From an uncultured Collinsella sp. (GTDB taxonomy: Bacteria > Actinomycetota > Coriobacteriia > Coriobacteriales > Coriobacteriaceae): a stretch of 7,592 nucleotides of DNA. How positions within the stretch are numbered: the stretch's first letter is position 1; the number at the start of each line of letters is the position of its first letter. The notes under the pieces were generated by a model that saw only the letters and a program-made list of their open reading frames with translations, was not told the origin of the DNA and ran no database searches. The position numbers were made by a program, and so were the translations under genes. Shown here one piece after another: positions 1 to 6,056 of this stretch. Location: NCBI GenBank assembly GCA_900553345.1, contig USDE01000062.1, positions 1-7,592 of the forward strand. Reading direction: 5' to 3'.

Positions 1-544
1 GGTACCACGCCTCGATCACCGTGCCGTACGGCGCGAGGTAGGCGCGCAGGTCGCGCTGGGCGTGGTAGGGGTGGCACTCAACGGTCACGAGCTGCGGCTT
101 GATGTCGGCGACCTTGATAACCTTGGCGATCTTGTCTTGCGGGAAGTTGGAGAGGCCGAGGGCGCGCACCTTGCCCGCACGGTACGCCTCCTCCATCGTG
201 CGCCACGCGGCCAGGTAGTCGCCTACCGGCTGGTGCAGGATGAGCATGTCGACGTAGTCGAGCCCCAGGCGCTGGAGCGTGGCGTCCACCGCCGGCATGC
301 CCGCGTCGTAGACGCTCGGCCAGAGCTTGGTGGAGACGAAGATCTTGTCGCGCGCGATGCCGCTCTTGGCGATGGCACGGCCCACGGCGCGCTCGTTCAT
401 GTAGGCGTTGGCAGTGTCGATGTGCTCGCAGCCAGCCGCGAGCGCGGCGGTTGCGGCTGCTTCGGCCTCGGCCGGGGTCATGAGGAAAGTGCCCAAACCT
501 TCGATGGGCATCTCTACGTCGTTGTTGAGCTTCAGATACTCCAC
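1..544 (-). CDS. Aldo/keto reductase, C-terminus cut by window edge
   Basis: Predicted cytosolic NAD(P)H-dependent oxidoreductase of the aldo/keto reductase superfamily, closest in style to the 2,5-diketo-D-gluconate reductase group; it would reduce carbonyls to alcohols. The first 181 residues are visible, roughly two thirds of a normal 270-280 residue AKR. The catalytic tetrad is complete: D43 and Y48 in HIDTANAY, K73 in STKLW and H104 in LILHQP. The sequence ALGLSNFP near residue 140 is the usual barrel strand after the H104 strand. The start is a GTG at 542-544, chosen because AAGGAGG (550-556, read on the minus strand) sits about 5 bases upstream and the protein begins with the typical N-terminal strand (YLKLNNDVEMP). 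It is divergent from the LysR gene with 129 bases between, so control by that LysR protein is likely. The physiological substrate is not deducible. The other end lies beyond base 1. Confidence 0.9.
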   Translation of the reverse strand, partial: MEYLKLNNDVEMPIEGLGTFLMTPAEAEAAATAALAAGCEHIDTANAYMNERAVGRAIAKSGIARDKIFVSTKLWPSVYDAGMPAVDATLQRLGLDYVDMLILHQPVGDYLAAWRTMEEAYRAGKVRALGLSNFPQDKIAKVIKVADIKPQLVTVECHPYHAQRDLRAYLAPYGTVIEAWY

Positions 545-625
545 GGTCTCCTCCTTAATGGTGACTTTTCGAATACAAGGCTACGGCGTTTGCTGACGTG
601 CGAGAAGTTCACGTTGGAATGATGG

Positions 626-644
626 ATATAACCATGGGGTATAT
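626..644. promoter_or_regulatory. Candidate LysR-type operator (T-N11-A palindrome)
   Basis: The sequence ATATAACCATGGGGTATAT is an interrupted palindrome: ATATA pairs with TATAT and CC pairs with GG, leaving only the central bases and one flanking pair unmatched. T629 and A641 are separated by exactly 11 bases inside symmetric arms, which is the T-N11-A form bound by LysR-type regulators. It lies in the 129-base divergent region, 30 bases before the lysR start codon and about 80 bases before the AKR start. That placement suits activation of the reductase and repression of lysR itself. No convincing -35/-10 pair could be assigned to either gene. Binding is inferred. Confidence 0.5.
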
Positions 645-673
645 ACGGCACATAATGCGTGACAGGAGGATCG

Positions 674-1573
674 ATGTACAACCCACAGCTTGACACTTTC
701 ATCCGCGTGGCGGAGGCGGGCAGCTTCTCCAAGGCGGCACAAGAGTCCTTCATCACGCCCACGGCTGTCATCAAGCAGATGAACCTGCTGGAGTCGCGGC
801 TAGGCCTTACGCTGTTCCACCGATCGCATCAGGGGCTTTCGCTTACGCGAGCAGGCAGGTCGCTGCTCGCCGACGCCCGCCATATCGTGCAGTACTCTCA
901 AGAATCAATCGCACGCGCCCGCGTCGCCGAGCGTGGAGAGAAGCGCATCATCCGCGTGGGAGTGTCGCTCATGACGCCCAGCACGCCGCTCACGAAGCTG
1001 TGGCCGAAGGTGAAGGAACGTTGCCCTGGCATGAGCCTTCAGGTGGTCACGTTTGAAAACACACCCTCGGCGGCGCGCGGTTTGGCGAACCTCGGGCAAG
1101 ACATGGATATCGTGGTAGGTATTTTCGACGATGCCTTTCTTAAAGAGCGCGGGTGCCTGGGCCTCGAGCTTTCGCGCGAGCCGCTCTGGTGCGCCGTTCC
1201 CGTCGACAACGAACTCGCCAAACGCGACATCGTCACATTCGACGACCTCCACAATCACGGTCTTATGCTTATGCGCCGGGGCTGGAACGCCGAAATCGAC
1301 CGCGTACGCGACGAGATACTCTTGCATCATCCTCAAATCGCGCTCGTAGACTTCCCGCAATATCGGGCGGAGGTGTTCAATCGCGGCGCGAACGAGGACC
1401 TCGAGCTTGCGACGCTGCCGTTGTGGGCCAACGTCCACCCCATGCTCAAAACCGTCCCTACCGATTGGGACTGTCTCGTGTCTTACGGGCTGCTTCATTC
1501 GCCGCACCCCGCCGACCATGTGCGGGAGTTCCTCGATGCGGTGTCTGCCGCGCTCGAGGCAAAGCATCGATAG
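674..1573 (+). CDS. LysR-family transcriptional regulator
   Basis: DNA-binding regulator of 299 residues, the normal LysR length. Residues 1-60 form the winged helix-turn-helix (LDTFIRVAEAGSFSKAAQ followed by TPTAVIKQMNLLE and LFHRSHQGLSLTRAG). A linker helix spans about 61-90, and the rest is the periplasmic-binding-protein-like effector domain starting near KRIIRVGVSL. The start is ATG 674, preceded by AGGAGG at 664-669 with a 4-base gap. An in-frame GTG 15 bases upstream would include the ribosome binding site in the coding region and was not used. The gene is divergent from the aldo/keto reductase, the classic arrangement for a LysR regulator and its target, with a T-N11-A palindrome between them. 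It ends 49 bases before a strong intrinsic terminator, so it is probably monocistronic. The inducer is unknown, and the effector domain gives no ligand-specific signature that I recognise. Confidence 0.92.
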   Translation: MYNPQLDTFIRVAEAGSFSKAAQESFITPTAVIKQMNLLESRLGLTLFHRSHQGLSLTRAGRSLLADARHIVQYSQESIARARVAERGEKRIIRVGVSLMTPSTPLTKLWPKVKERCPGMSLQVVTFENTPSAARGLANLGQDMDIVVGIFDDAFLKERGCLGLELSREPLWCAVPVDNELAKRDIVTFDDLHNHGLMLMRRGWNAEIDRVRDEILLHHPQIALVDFPQYRAEVFNRGANEDLELATLPLWANVHPMLKTVPTDWDCLVSYGLLHSPHPADHVREFLDAVSAALEAKHR

Positions 1574-1622
1574 GCAATCGCGAGCAGATGCGCTTATGCC
1601 TATGGGAATAACGGGAATAATG

Positions 1623-1657
1623 GCCTCCGAACCTTCTGGTTCGGAGGCTTTCTTTTT
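1623..1657 (+). terminator. Rho-independent terminator of lysR
   Basis: A perfect 11-bp stem (GCCTCCGAACC at 1623-1633 pairing with 1638-1648) has a TTCT tetraloop and is followed directly by TTTCTTTTT (1649-1657). It ends the plus-strand lysR transcript. The convergent MerR gene ends at 1711 on the other strand. Read that way the hairpin lacks a proper U-run, so it would be a weaker terminator for that gene. Confidence 0.95.
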
Positions 1658-1710
1658 GCATGTCTGCCTAAAACGACTCCTTGCCAAAGCCCCTTGAGCA
1701 TCGGGCGGCA

Positions 1711-2151
1711 TTATTGAGCGTGGGCGTTATCGTAGGTATCTTTGATCTCTTCCGGCAAATTGTCGGGAATCAGCGCCTTCAGTCTATCCTCGTTGCCATC
1801 CTGAATCGCCTGCTCGTAGTACCAGCATTTGAACTTCAACATGTCCAGCGCGCGGTTCATCTTCGCGATCTCCGACTCCATGTGGGCTTTCCGCTCCTCG
1901 AACATGGCCTCGCGCTTGGGATATGTCGATGGGCCCTCCGCACACCATTCCATGAACAGCCGGATGTCCTTGATCTCCATTCCGGCCTTCTTCAGGCATT
2001 CGATGACCCGAAGCGCCTCGAGTTCCGTATCGCCGAATCGGCGAATGCCGGACGTCCGCTCCAATTCCGGGAACAATCCCTGCTTGTCGTAATAACGTAG
2101 CGTGGAAACGGGCAGATCGAACATCTCCGCCACCTGTCCGATTGTATACAT
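1711..2151 (-). CDS. MerR-family transcriptional regulator
   Basis: Cytosolic DNA-binding regulator of 146 residues. The N-terminal MerR winged helix is plain: MYTIGQVAEMFDLPVSTLRYY at residues 1-21, then the wing GIRRFGDTELEALRVI (35-50) and the second helical pair to about residue 65. Residues 75-115 are charged and helical (EERKAHMESEIAKMNRALD) and form the antiparallel dimerisation coiled coil. The short tail lacks a cysteine cluster of the metal-sensing MerR type; C52, C70 and C109 are isolated, so a small organic or electrophilic signal is more likely than a metal. The ATG at 2149-2151 has GGAGGGACC immediately upstream (2152-2160). An in-frame start 15 bases earlier would swallow that site. 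The gene is divergent from the CMD-cupin gene, and a MerR-type promoter lies 32 bases from its start, so it probably controls that unit and perhaps itself. Confidence 0.92.
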   Translation of the reverse strand: MYTIGQVAEMFDLPVSTLRYYDKQGLFPELERTSGIRRFGDTELEALRVIECLKKAGMEIKDIRLFMEWCAEGPSTYPKREAMFEERKAHMESEIAKMNRALDMLKFKCWYYEQAIQDGNEDRLKALIPDNLPEEIKDTYDNAHAQ

Positions 2152-2181
2152 GGTCCCTCCGGACAAATCTAGAATTTACTC

Positions 2182-2213
2182 CTTGACCTAAAGTTAGGTT
2201 TAGGTATTACGTT
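2182..2213 (+). promoter_or_regulatory. MerR-type promoter/operator with 19-bp spacer
   Basis: TTGACC (2183-2188) serves as -35 and TACGTT (2208-2213) as a TAnnnT-type -10, separated by 19 bp, the over-long spacing typical of MerR-activated promoters. Between and overlapping them is a perfect inverted repeat, ACCTAAA (2186-2192) and TTTAGGT (2199-2205), separated by GTTAGG. The overall form CTTGAC..TAAAGT..GGTTTAGG resembles the CTTGACTT-type boxes of AdhR-like MerR regulators. It faces the CMD-cupin gene. An alternative -10, TATTAC (2205-2210), would give a 16-bp spacer. Confidence 0.7.
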
Positions 2214-2429
2214 TATTTTCGTCAATACAAATCGGGAGCGCAAGGGATTTTCGCCAAAGACGCACGCTTGCCGGAACGGTTTTCGCCGGCGGCGTGAACG
2301 GTGTGGGCGATATCGCCGGGCATCCTGCTCTGGGGCAGGCGCGACGAATAGGCATGGGAATCTAGACGGGCAGCTTGGCCGCGCGGAAAGAGATTTGTGT
2401 CCAGGATTATCGACAGGAGGAAATCAATC
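2214..2429. other. Long leader/intergenic region upstream of the CMD-cupin gene
   Basis: About 215 bases separate the MerR-type promoter from the CMD-cupin start. There is no convincing gene. The only notable signals are a 12-bp palindrome GGCGATATCGCC (2306-2317) and codon-like GC-rich composition between about 2250 and 2390 on the minus strand. There, an ATG at 2321-2323 opens a 33-codon frame ending at 2222, without a good ribosome binding site. It may be a structured 5' leader or the remains of a deleted gene. The AGGAGG of the next gene is at 2415-2420. Confidence 0.4.
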
Positions 2430-3194
2430 ATGGCAATTAAACAGACGGCGGGCAGAGATGCCTTGGGGGACTTTGCCCCCAAATTTGCACAGCTCAATGA
2501 CGATGTGCTGTTCGGCGAGGTGTGGAGCCGAGAAGACGGGCTTTCCCTTCGAGATCGCAGCGTGGTGACGGTTGTGGCCCTGATGGCGCAGGGACTGACG
2601 GACTCCTCGTTCCAATACCATCTGATGTCCGCAAAGAACAATGGCGTGACCAGGACGGAGATAGCAGAAATCCTTACGCACGCGGCGTTTTACGCAGGCT
2701 GGCCCAAGGCATGGGCGGCCTTTCGCATGGCGAAGGAGGTCTGGGCGGACGAAGACGCTGCCGACGCAAAGGCGCAGCACCAAAACGAGATGGCGTTTCC
2801 CATCGGTGCCCCCAACGACGCATTTGCGAAGTACTTTATCGGTCAAAGCTACCTCTCACCCCTTTCCACCGAGCAAGTCGGCGTTTACAACGTGACGTTT
2901 GAGCCCGGCTGCCGCAACAACTGGCACACCCATCACGCCAAAAGCGGCGGCGGGCAGATCCTCGTCTGCGTGGCTGGCCGAGGGTTTTACCAGGAATGGG
3001 GCAAACCGGCACAGGAGCTGTGCCCCGGCGATGTAGTAAATATTCCCGCAGGCGTAAAGCACTGGCACGGTGCGGCGCCCGACAGCTGGTTCTCCCATCT
3101 CGCGGTGGAGGTTCCGGGCGAGGAGGCCTCCAACGAGTGGTTGGAGCCCGTGGACGACGAGCAATACCTTAAAGCGACTGACAAGGAGGTTTAG
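2430..3194 (+). CDS. Carboxymuconolactone decarboxylase-like/cupin two-domain protein
   Basis: A 254-residue fusion. Residues ~10-110 are a carboxymuconolactone decarboxylase (CMD/AhpD-like, COG0599-type) helical domain, recognised by the basic SLRDRSVVTVVALMAQG segment and HAAFYAGWPKAWAAF. It lacks the CxxC pair of peroxidase-active AhpD, so peroxide reduction is unlikely. Residues ~140-235 are a cupin barrel. Motif 1 (G160 to G183) carries H166, H168 and Q176, and motif 2 (G200-x5-P206-x-G208-x2-H211) carries the last histidine, giving a plausible 3-His metal site with glutamine replacing the usual glutamate. ATG 2430 follows AGGAGG by 9 bases. The protein is cytosolic with no signal peptide. 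It is followed 2 bases later by an alpha/beta hydrolase gene and lies downstream of a MerR-type promoter. This pairing suggests successive steps on a lactone, enol or quinone-like compound, but no substrate can be named. Confidence 0.88.
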   Translation: MAIKQTAGRDALGDFAPKFAQLNDDVLFGEVWSREDGLSLRDRSVVTVVALMAQGLTDSSFQYHLMSAKNNGVTRTEIAEILTHAAFYAGWPKAWAAFRMAKEVWADEDAADAKAQHQNEMAFPIGAPNDAFAKYFIGQSYLSPLSTEQVGVYNVTFEPGCRNNWHTHHAKSGGGQILVCVAGRGFYQEWGKPAQELCPGDVVNIPAGVKHWHGAAPDSWFSHLAVEVPGEEASNEWLEPVDDEQYLKATDKEV

Positions 3195-3196
3195 GT

Positions 3197-4168
3197 ATGG
3201 AACAGTTGAATCTGACGCAGGAATGGGACAAAGTATTCCCCAAAAGCGACAAGGTTGAGCACAGCAAGGCGACCTTCCATAACTGATACGGCATCACGCT
3301 GGTGGCTGACGTCTACGTGCCTAAGAACGCGGAAGGCAAGCTGCCCGCCATCGCCGTCAGCGGCCCTTTTGGCGCGGTGAAGGAGCAGTCCTCCGGTCTG
3401 TACGCGCAGAAAATGGCGGAGCTGGGCTTTTTTGCAATTGCCTTTGACCCGTCCTATACCGGCGAGAGCGGCGGCACGCCCCGCTATGTAGCATCGCCGG
3501 ACATCAACACCGAGGACTTCTGCGCAGCGGTGGATTTCCTCTCTGTGCAGGAAAGTGTCGACCCGGAGCGTATCGGCATCATCGGTATCTGCGGTTGGGG
3601 TGGCATGGCGATTAACGCCGCGGCCATCGATACCCGTATCAAGGCCACTGCTGCTATGACCATGTACGACATGACCCGCGTGACCGCAAACGGCTATTTT
3701 GACGCCGAGGATTCCGAGCAGGCACGCTTTGATAAGCGGAAAGCGCTGAACGCGCAGCGCATCGAGGACTATAAAAACGGCAATTATGCGCTGGCGGGCG
3801 GCGTAGTCGATCCACTACCGGAGGATGCGCCGCAGTTCGTGAAGGACTATTTTGCCTACTACAAGACTCCTCGAGGCTACCATCCCCGCAGCCTGAACTC
3901 AAACGGTGGCTGGAATGTGACGTCCTCGCTGTCCTTTTTGAATATGCCGATTTTGCAATATAGCAGCGAAATTCGCTCCGCTGTGTTGCTGGTGCATGGC
4001 GAGAAGGCGCACTCCCGCTATTTCAGCGAAACCGCGTACGGCAAGCTGACGGGGGACAACAAGGAATTGTTCATTATCCCTGGTGCCAGCCACACCGACC
4101 TTTACGATCAGATGGACATCATTCCGTTTGGAAAGCTGAAGGCATTCTTTGAGGAATATCTGAAATAA
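3197..4168 (+). pseudogene. Dienelactone-hydrolase-like alpha/beta hydrolase interrupted by TGA
   Basis: The reading frame begins at ATG 3197 with AAGGAGG at 3183-3189, the ideal distance, and starts MEQLNLTQEWDKVFPK. At codon 30 (3284-3286) it meets TGA; then the same frame runs open to TAA 4166-4168. The full frame would be 323 residues, the normal size of this hydrolase family. The residues around the stop (TFHN-stop-YGITLVADVYVPK) match recalled family members that carry an arginine there, so a single CGA-to-TGA change explains it. Downstream all features are intact: the nucleophile elbow GICGWGG with C132 (dienelactone-hydrolase-like cysteine), an acidic residue in VHGEKAHS (E269) and H299 in GASHTDLYD. 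A GTG at 3302 could restart translation but has no good ribosome binding site and would remove the first strand. Gene inactivation, readthrough and sequencing error are all possible. It is translationally coupled to the CMD-cupin gene. Confidence 0.8.
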
Positions 4169-4241
4169 GGCGCACCTTGATTCAATGCCAAGTCTCCAGC
4201 AACGATTCTTCTAAAGAGTGGGAGTAGCTGAAACGAGGCGA

Positions 4242-4271
4242 TTGATTAACTCCATTCGTTTTGGTTACAAG
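4242..4271 (+). promoter_or_regulatory. Weak candidate promoter of the flavoprotein gene
   Basis: TTGATT (4242-4247) and TACAAG (4266-4271) are separated by 18 bp, 43 bases before the flavoprotein start codon. The local AT-rich stretch contrasts with the GC-rich genes on both sides. There is no clear terminator after the hydrolase, so the reductase could also be read from the upstream unit. Confidence 0.35.
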
Positions 4272-4275
4272 AAAA

Positions 4276-4297
4276 CATGCTGCGCGCCTGTAGCATG
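4276..4297 (+). promoter_or_regulatory. Hairpin/operator-like inverted repeat before the flavoprotein
   Basis: CATGCT (4276-4281) and AGCATG (4292-4297) are perfect inverted arms around a 10-base spacer. In RNA the stem can extend by a few pairs, including G-U. It sits at or just after the expected transcription start and directly before the ribosome binding site (AGGGAGAGGG, 4298-4307). It could be an operator or a small 5' leader hairpin; the arms are short. Confidence 0.3.
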
Positions 4298-4313
4298 AGG
4301 GAGAGGGAATCCT

Positions 4314-4844
4314 ATGAATATCGTTGTATTGAGTGGTAGCCCGCGCAAGGGAGCCAATACCGACACCATGGTCGAGGCGTTTGCCGAGACCGCGCGCGAG
4401 GGCGGCAATACGGTCGAGGTCGTCCGCGTTGCCGGCAAAAAGATCGCTGGTTGTCTGGGATGCCAGTACTGCTTTACCCATGAGGGCACTTGCGTGCAGA
4501 AGGATGACATGGCCGACGTGATCGAGTCGCTGAAAGGCGCCGATATGGTTGTCTTCGCTTCGCCTATTTACTGGTTTGATATCACTGCGCAGGAGAAGGC
4601 CGCTATCGACCGCCTGTACGCCTTCGGTGCTACGGGCTTCCCGTTCACCAAGACGGCCCTTTTGCTCGATAGCCACAGCGAGGGCGTCTATGATGCGGCG
4701 ATCGCTATGTACAAGTCCACATGCGCATACTGCAAGTGGGAGGACCTGGGCATTGTCACCATCAGCGGTATGACCGAGCGCGACAGCATGGCATCCTCGC
4801 CCAAGTTGGAAGAGGTGCGAGAGCTCGCCCGCAAGCTCGCCTAA
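4314..4844 (+). CDS. Flavodoxin-fold iron-sulfur flavoprotein / NADPH-dependent FMN reductase family
   Basis: A 176-residue cytosolic redox protein. The N-terminus MNIVVLSGSPRKGANT is the FMN-phosphate loop of the NADPH-dependent FMN reductase family (GSPRKGxNT). Residues 47-60 carry four cysteines in the order C-x2-C-x2-C-x6-C (GCLGCQYCFTHEGTC), matching the compact 4Fe-4S motif of archaeal/clostridial iron-sulfur flavoproteins (CX2CX2CX4-7C). Residues 77-87 (VVFASPIYWFD) form the second flavin-contacting loop. Two further cysteines (CAYC, around residues 137-140) lie near the C-terminus. The ATG at 4314 is preceded by a purine-rich AGGGAGAGGG. The likely role is electron transfer or reduction of small acceptors such as quinones or O2 species. 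Its position beyond the hydrolase, in the same direction, suggests a part in the same redox/detoxification module, although it appears to have its own promoter. An assembled cluster is inferred from cysteine spacing only. Confidence 0.88.
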   Translation: MNIVVLSGSPRKGANTDTMVEAFAETAREGGNTVEVVRVAGKKIAGCLGCQYCFTHEGTCVQKDDMADVIESLKGADMVVFASPIYWFDITAQEKAAIDRLYAFGATGFPFTKTALLLDSHSEGVYDAAIAMYKSTCAYCKWEDLGIVTISGMTERDSMASSPKLEEVRELARKLA

Positions 4845-4857
4845 GGACAAGAAGAAC

Positions 4858-4922
4858 GCATGGCAATCAGCGTTGGCGGAAGTACTTGCCGTCCTTGCCG
4901 GGTGAATCGTTGATTGCCATGC
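4858..4922. repeat. Long inverted repeat between convergent genes
   Basis: GCATGGCAATCA (4858-4869) is perfectly inverted as TGATTGCCATGC (4911-4922). The pairing continues inward for three more positions with one G-U wobble (through 4872 and 4908), giving a 15-bp RNA stem around a 35-base apical region that includes the palindrome AAGTACTT. It lies 13 bases after the flavoprotein stop and 30 bases beyond the end of the convergent ATPase gene. There is no U-run on either side, so it is not a standard intrinsic terminator. A factor-assisted bidirectional terminator or 3'-end stabilising structure fits the position best. Confidence 0.65.
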
Positions 4923-4952
4923 ACCGTTGCCCTTGTGGACAATCTCCGCGTG

Positions 4953-6047
4953 CTAGGAGACTTTCTCGCTCAGGAACTCCCTGAACGCGGGGATGTCAAA
5001 GCCAACGAGTCCACGTCCACGTTCCCCGATGACGCCGTCCTCGAGGAGACGGCGTTTATATTGGCTTGCATAGTTGCTGGCAACGCCCATGCGTTTGGCT
5101 ATCTCCGAGACCCTGCTGGGGCCAGAATCGGGCAGCATCGCGAGCAAAAACTCAATGTCTTTATCGGAAAGCTCCCGATAGGTCGTTTCGAGAATTCGAT
5201 CGCGCAGCTCCATACGGGCAAGCAGAGAACCCTGCTGGACATCAGGTGCGCTGATTTTGGGCGAGTTCTCCGAAACATCCCATGTGCGATATCCGACGAG
5301 CTGCATCATGTAGGGGAATCCGTCGACGGCCTTCACGGCATCCTCGAGCGCTTCTGGCGTGATTGAGCGGCCTCCGGCCTCAACGGTTTTGCGGAATGCG
5401 TTTGCAATTTCAACGTCAGTGATTCGTCCCAACTGATGATATTGGGAACGCCTGAGAAACGAGACGGAATCGTTACGCAGCAACGCCGATACTTTGTAGG
5501 GCAGTCCTGCCATGAGTAGGGCAACTTTTTTACCTTCGCGTACAAAGTGCTGGTAAACAGAGGCAAATTGAAGCATTTCTTCGAGATCGACGGTGACTTC
5601 ATCGATGGTGATGAGAAGTCCGATGTCATGTTTTTCGAGTTGCTTAAAGATGCCATTCATGCGCGTGCGCCAGTTGCCCTGAGCCTCTTGAGCATATGTC
5701 CAATCGATGCCCACTGGGCCAATTTGAACACCGTTTATGCGCGCGTGAGGCTGTGAGAGGTAGCTATCTGCGGCTTCTTTGGTTCGCTCGATAATATCTT
5801 CGAGCATGCCTGGCATGGCGGAGACATTTGCTGCGATCCAGTCGTGTTCAAGCGCCGTTTCTGAAAGGAGCGAGAGAAGCGCCGTCTTGCCCGTTCCCCT
5901 TGCGCCAGTAAAAATGGTCGACAGGTTGGGATCTCCCGGGCCGTTGATAAAGCCACGGTTGATGTCACGCAGGATATGCTCGCGACCCGCTAGAAAGGGA
6001 GGGACGCTTCCGAACGTCGGGGTAAAGGGGTTCTTGCTGTACTCCAT
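4953..6047 (-). CDS. P-loop ATPase with C-terminal winged helix (COG1672-like)
   Basis: A 364-residue AAA-type ATP-binding protein. An N-terminal segment (NPFTPTFGSVPPFLAGRE, 6-23) is the usual lead-in of this ATPase group. Walker A is GARGTGKT (48-55), Walker B is LLITIDE (144-150, D149 and E150), and a sensor-like strand VALLMAGLP follows (175-183). The end of the ATPase module has the family-type VDGFPYMMQLVGY (241-253). Residues about 294-350 form a winged helix (SRVSEIAKRMGVASNYASQYKRRLLEDG), giving a DNA-contacting tail. The start is ATG 6045-6047, preceded by AAAGGAGCT. A longer frame from a TTG would run through the tandem repeats and is rejected. Three 19-bp repeats abut the ribosome binding site, so direct autoregulation is a reasonable inference. 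Its AT content is higher than that of the neighbouring genes, hinting at acquisition. Biological role unknown; related proteins are often orphan regulators or defence/toxin-associated ATPases. Confidence 0.85.
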   Translation of the reverse strand: MEYSKNPFTPTFGSVPPFLAGREHILRDINRGFINGPGDPNLSTIFTGARGTGKTALLSLLSETALEHDWIAANVSAMPGMLEDIIERTKEAADSYLSQPHARINGVQIGPVGIDWTYAQEAQGNWRTRMNGIFKQLEKHDIGLLITIDEVTVDLEEMLQFASVYQHFVREGKKVALLMAGLPYKVSALLRNDSVSFLRRSQYHQLGRITDVEIANAFRKTVEAGGRSITPEALEDAVKAVDGFPYMMQLVGYRTWDVSENSPKISAPDVQQGSLLARMELRDRILETTYRELSDKDIEFLLAMLPDSGPSRVSEIAKRMGVASNYASQYKRRLLEDGVIGERGRGLVGFDIPAFREFLSEKVS

Positions 6048-6056
6048 GGTAGCTCC

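Noticed and set aside
62..622. Plus-strand frame of 186 codons opposite the aldo/keto reductase
   Set aside because: The minus-strand reading gives a complete AKR catalytic tetrad; the plus-strand frame is low-complexity shadow sequence.
905..1711. Long minus-strand frame opposite lysR (268 codons)
   Set aside because: It is the antisense shadow of a clear LysR gene in GC-rich DNA, with no family signature, and it spans the lysR terminator.
3284..3286. Selenocysteine or reassigned TGA codon
   Set aside because: No selenocysteine insertion hairpin is evident just after the TGA, the position is not catalytic, and other genes in the window show no in-frame TGA.
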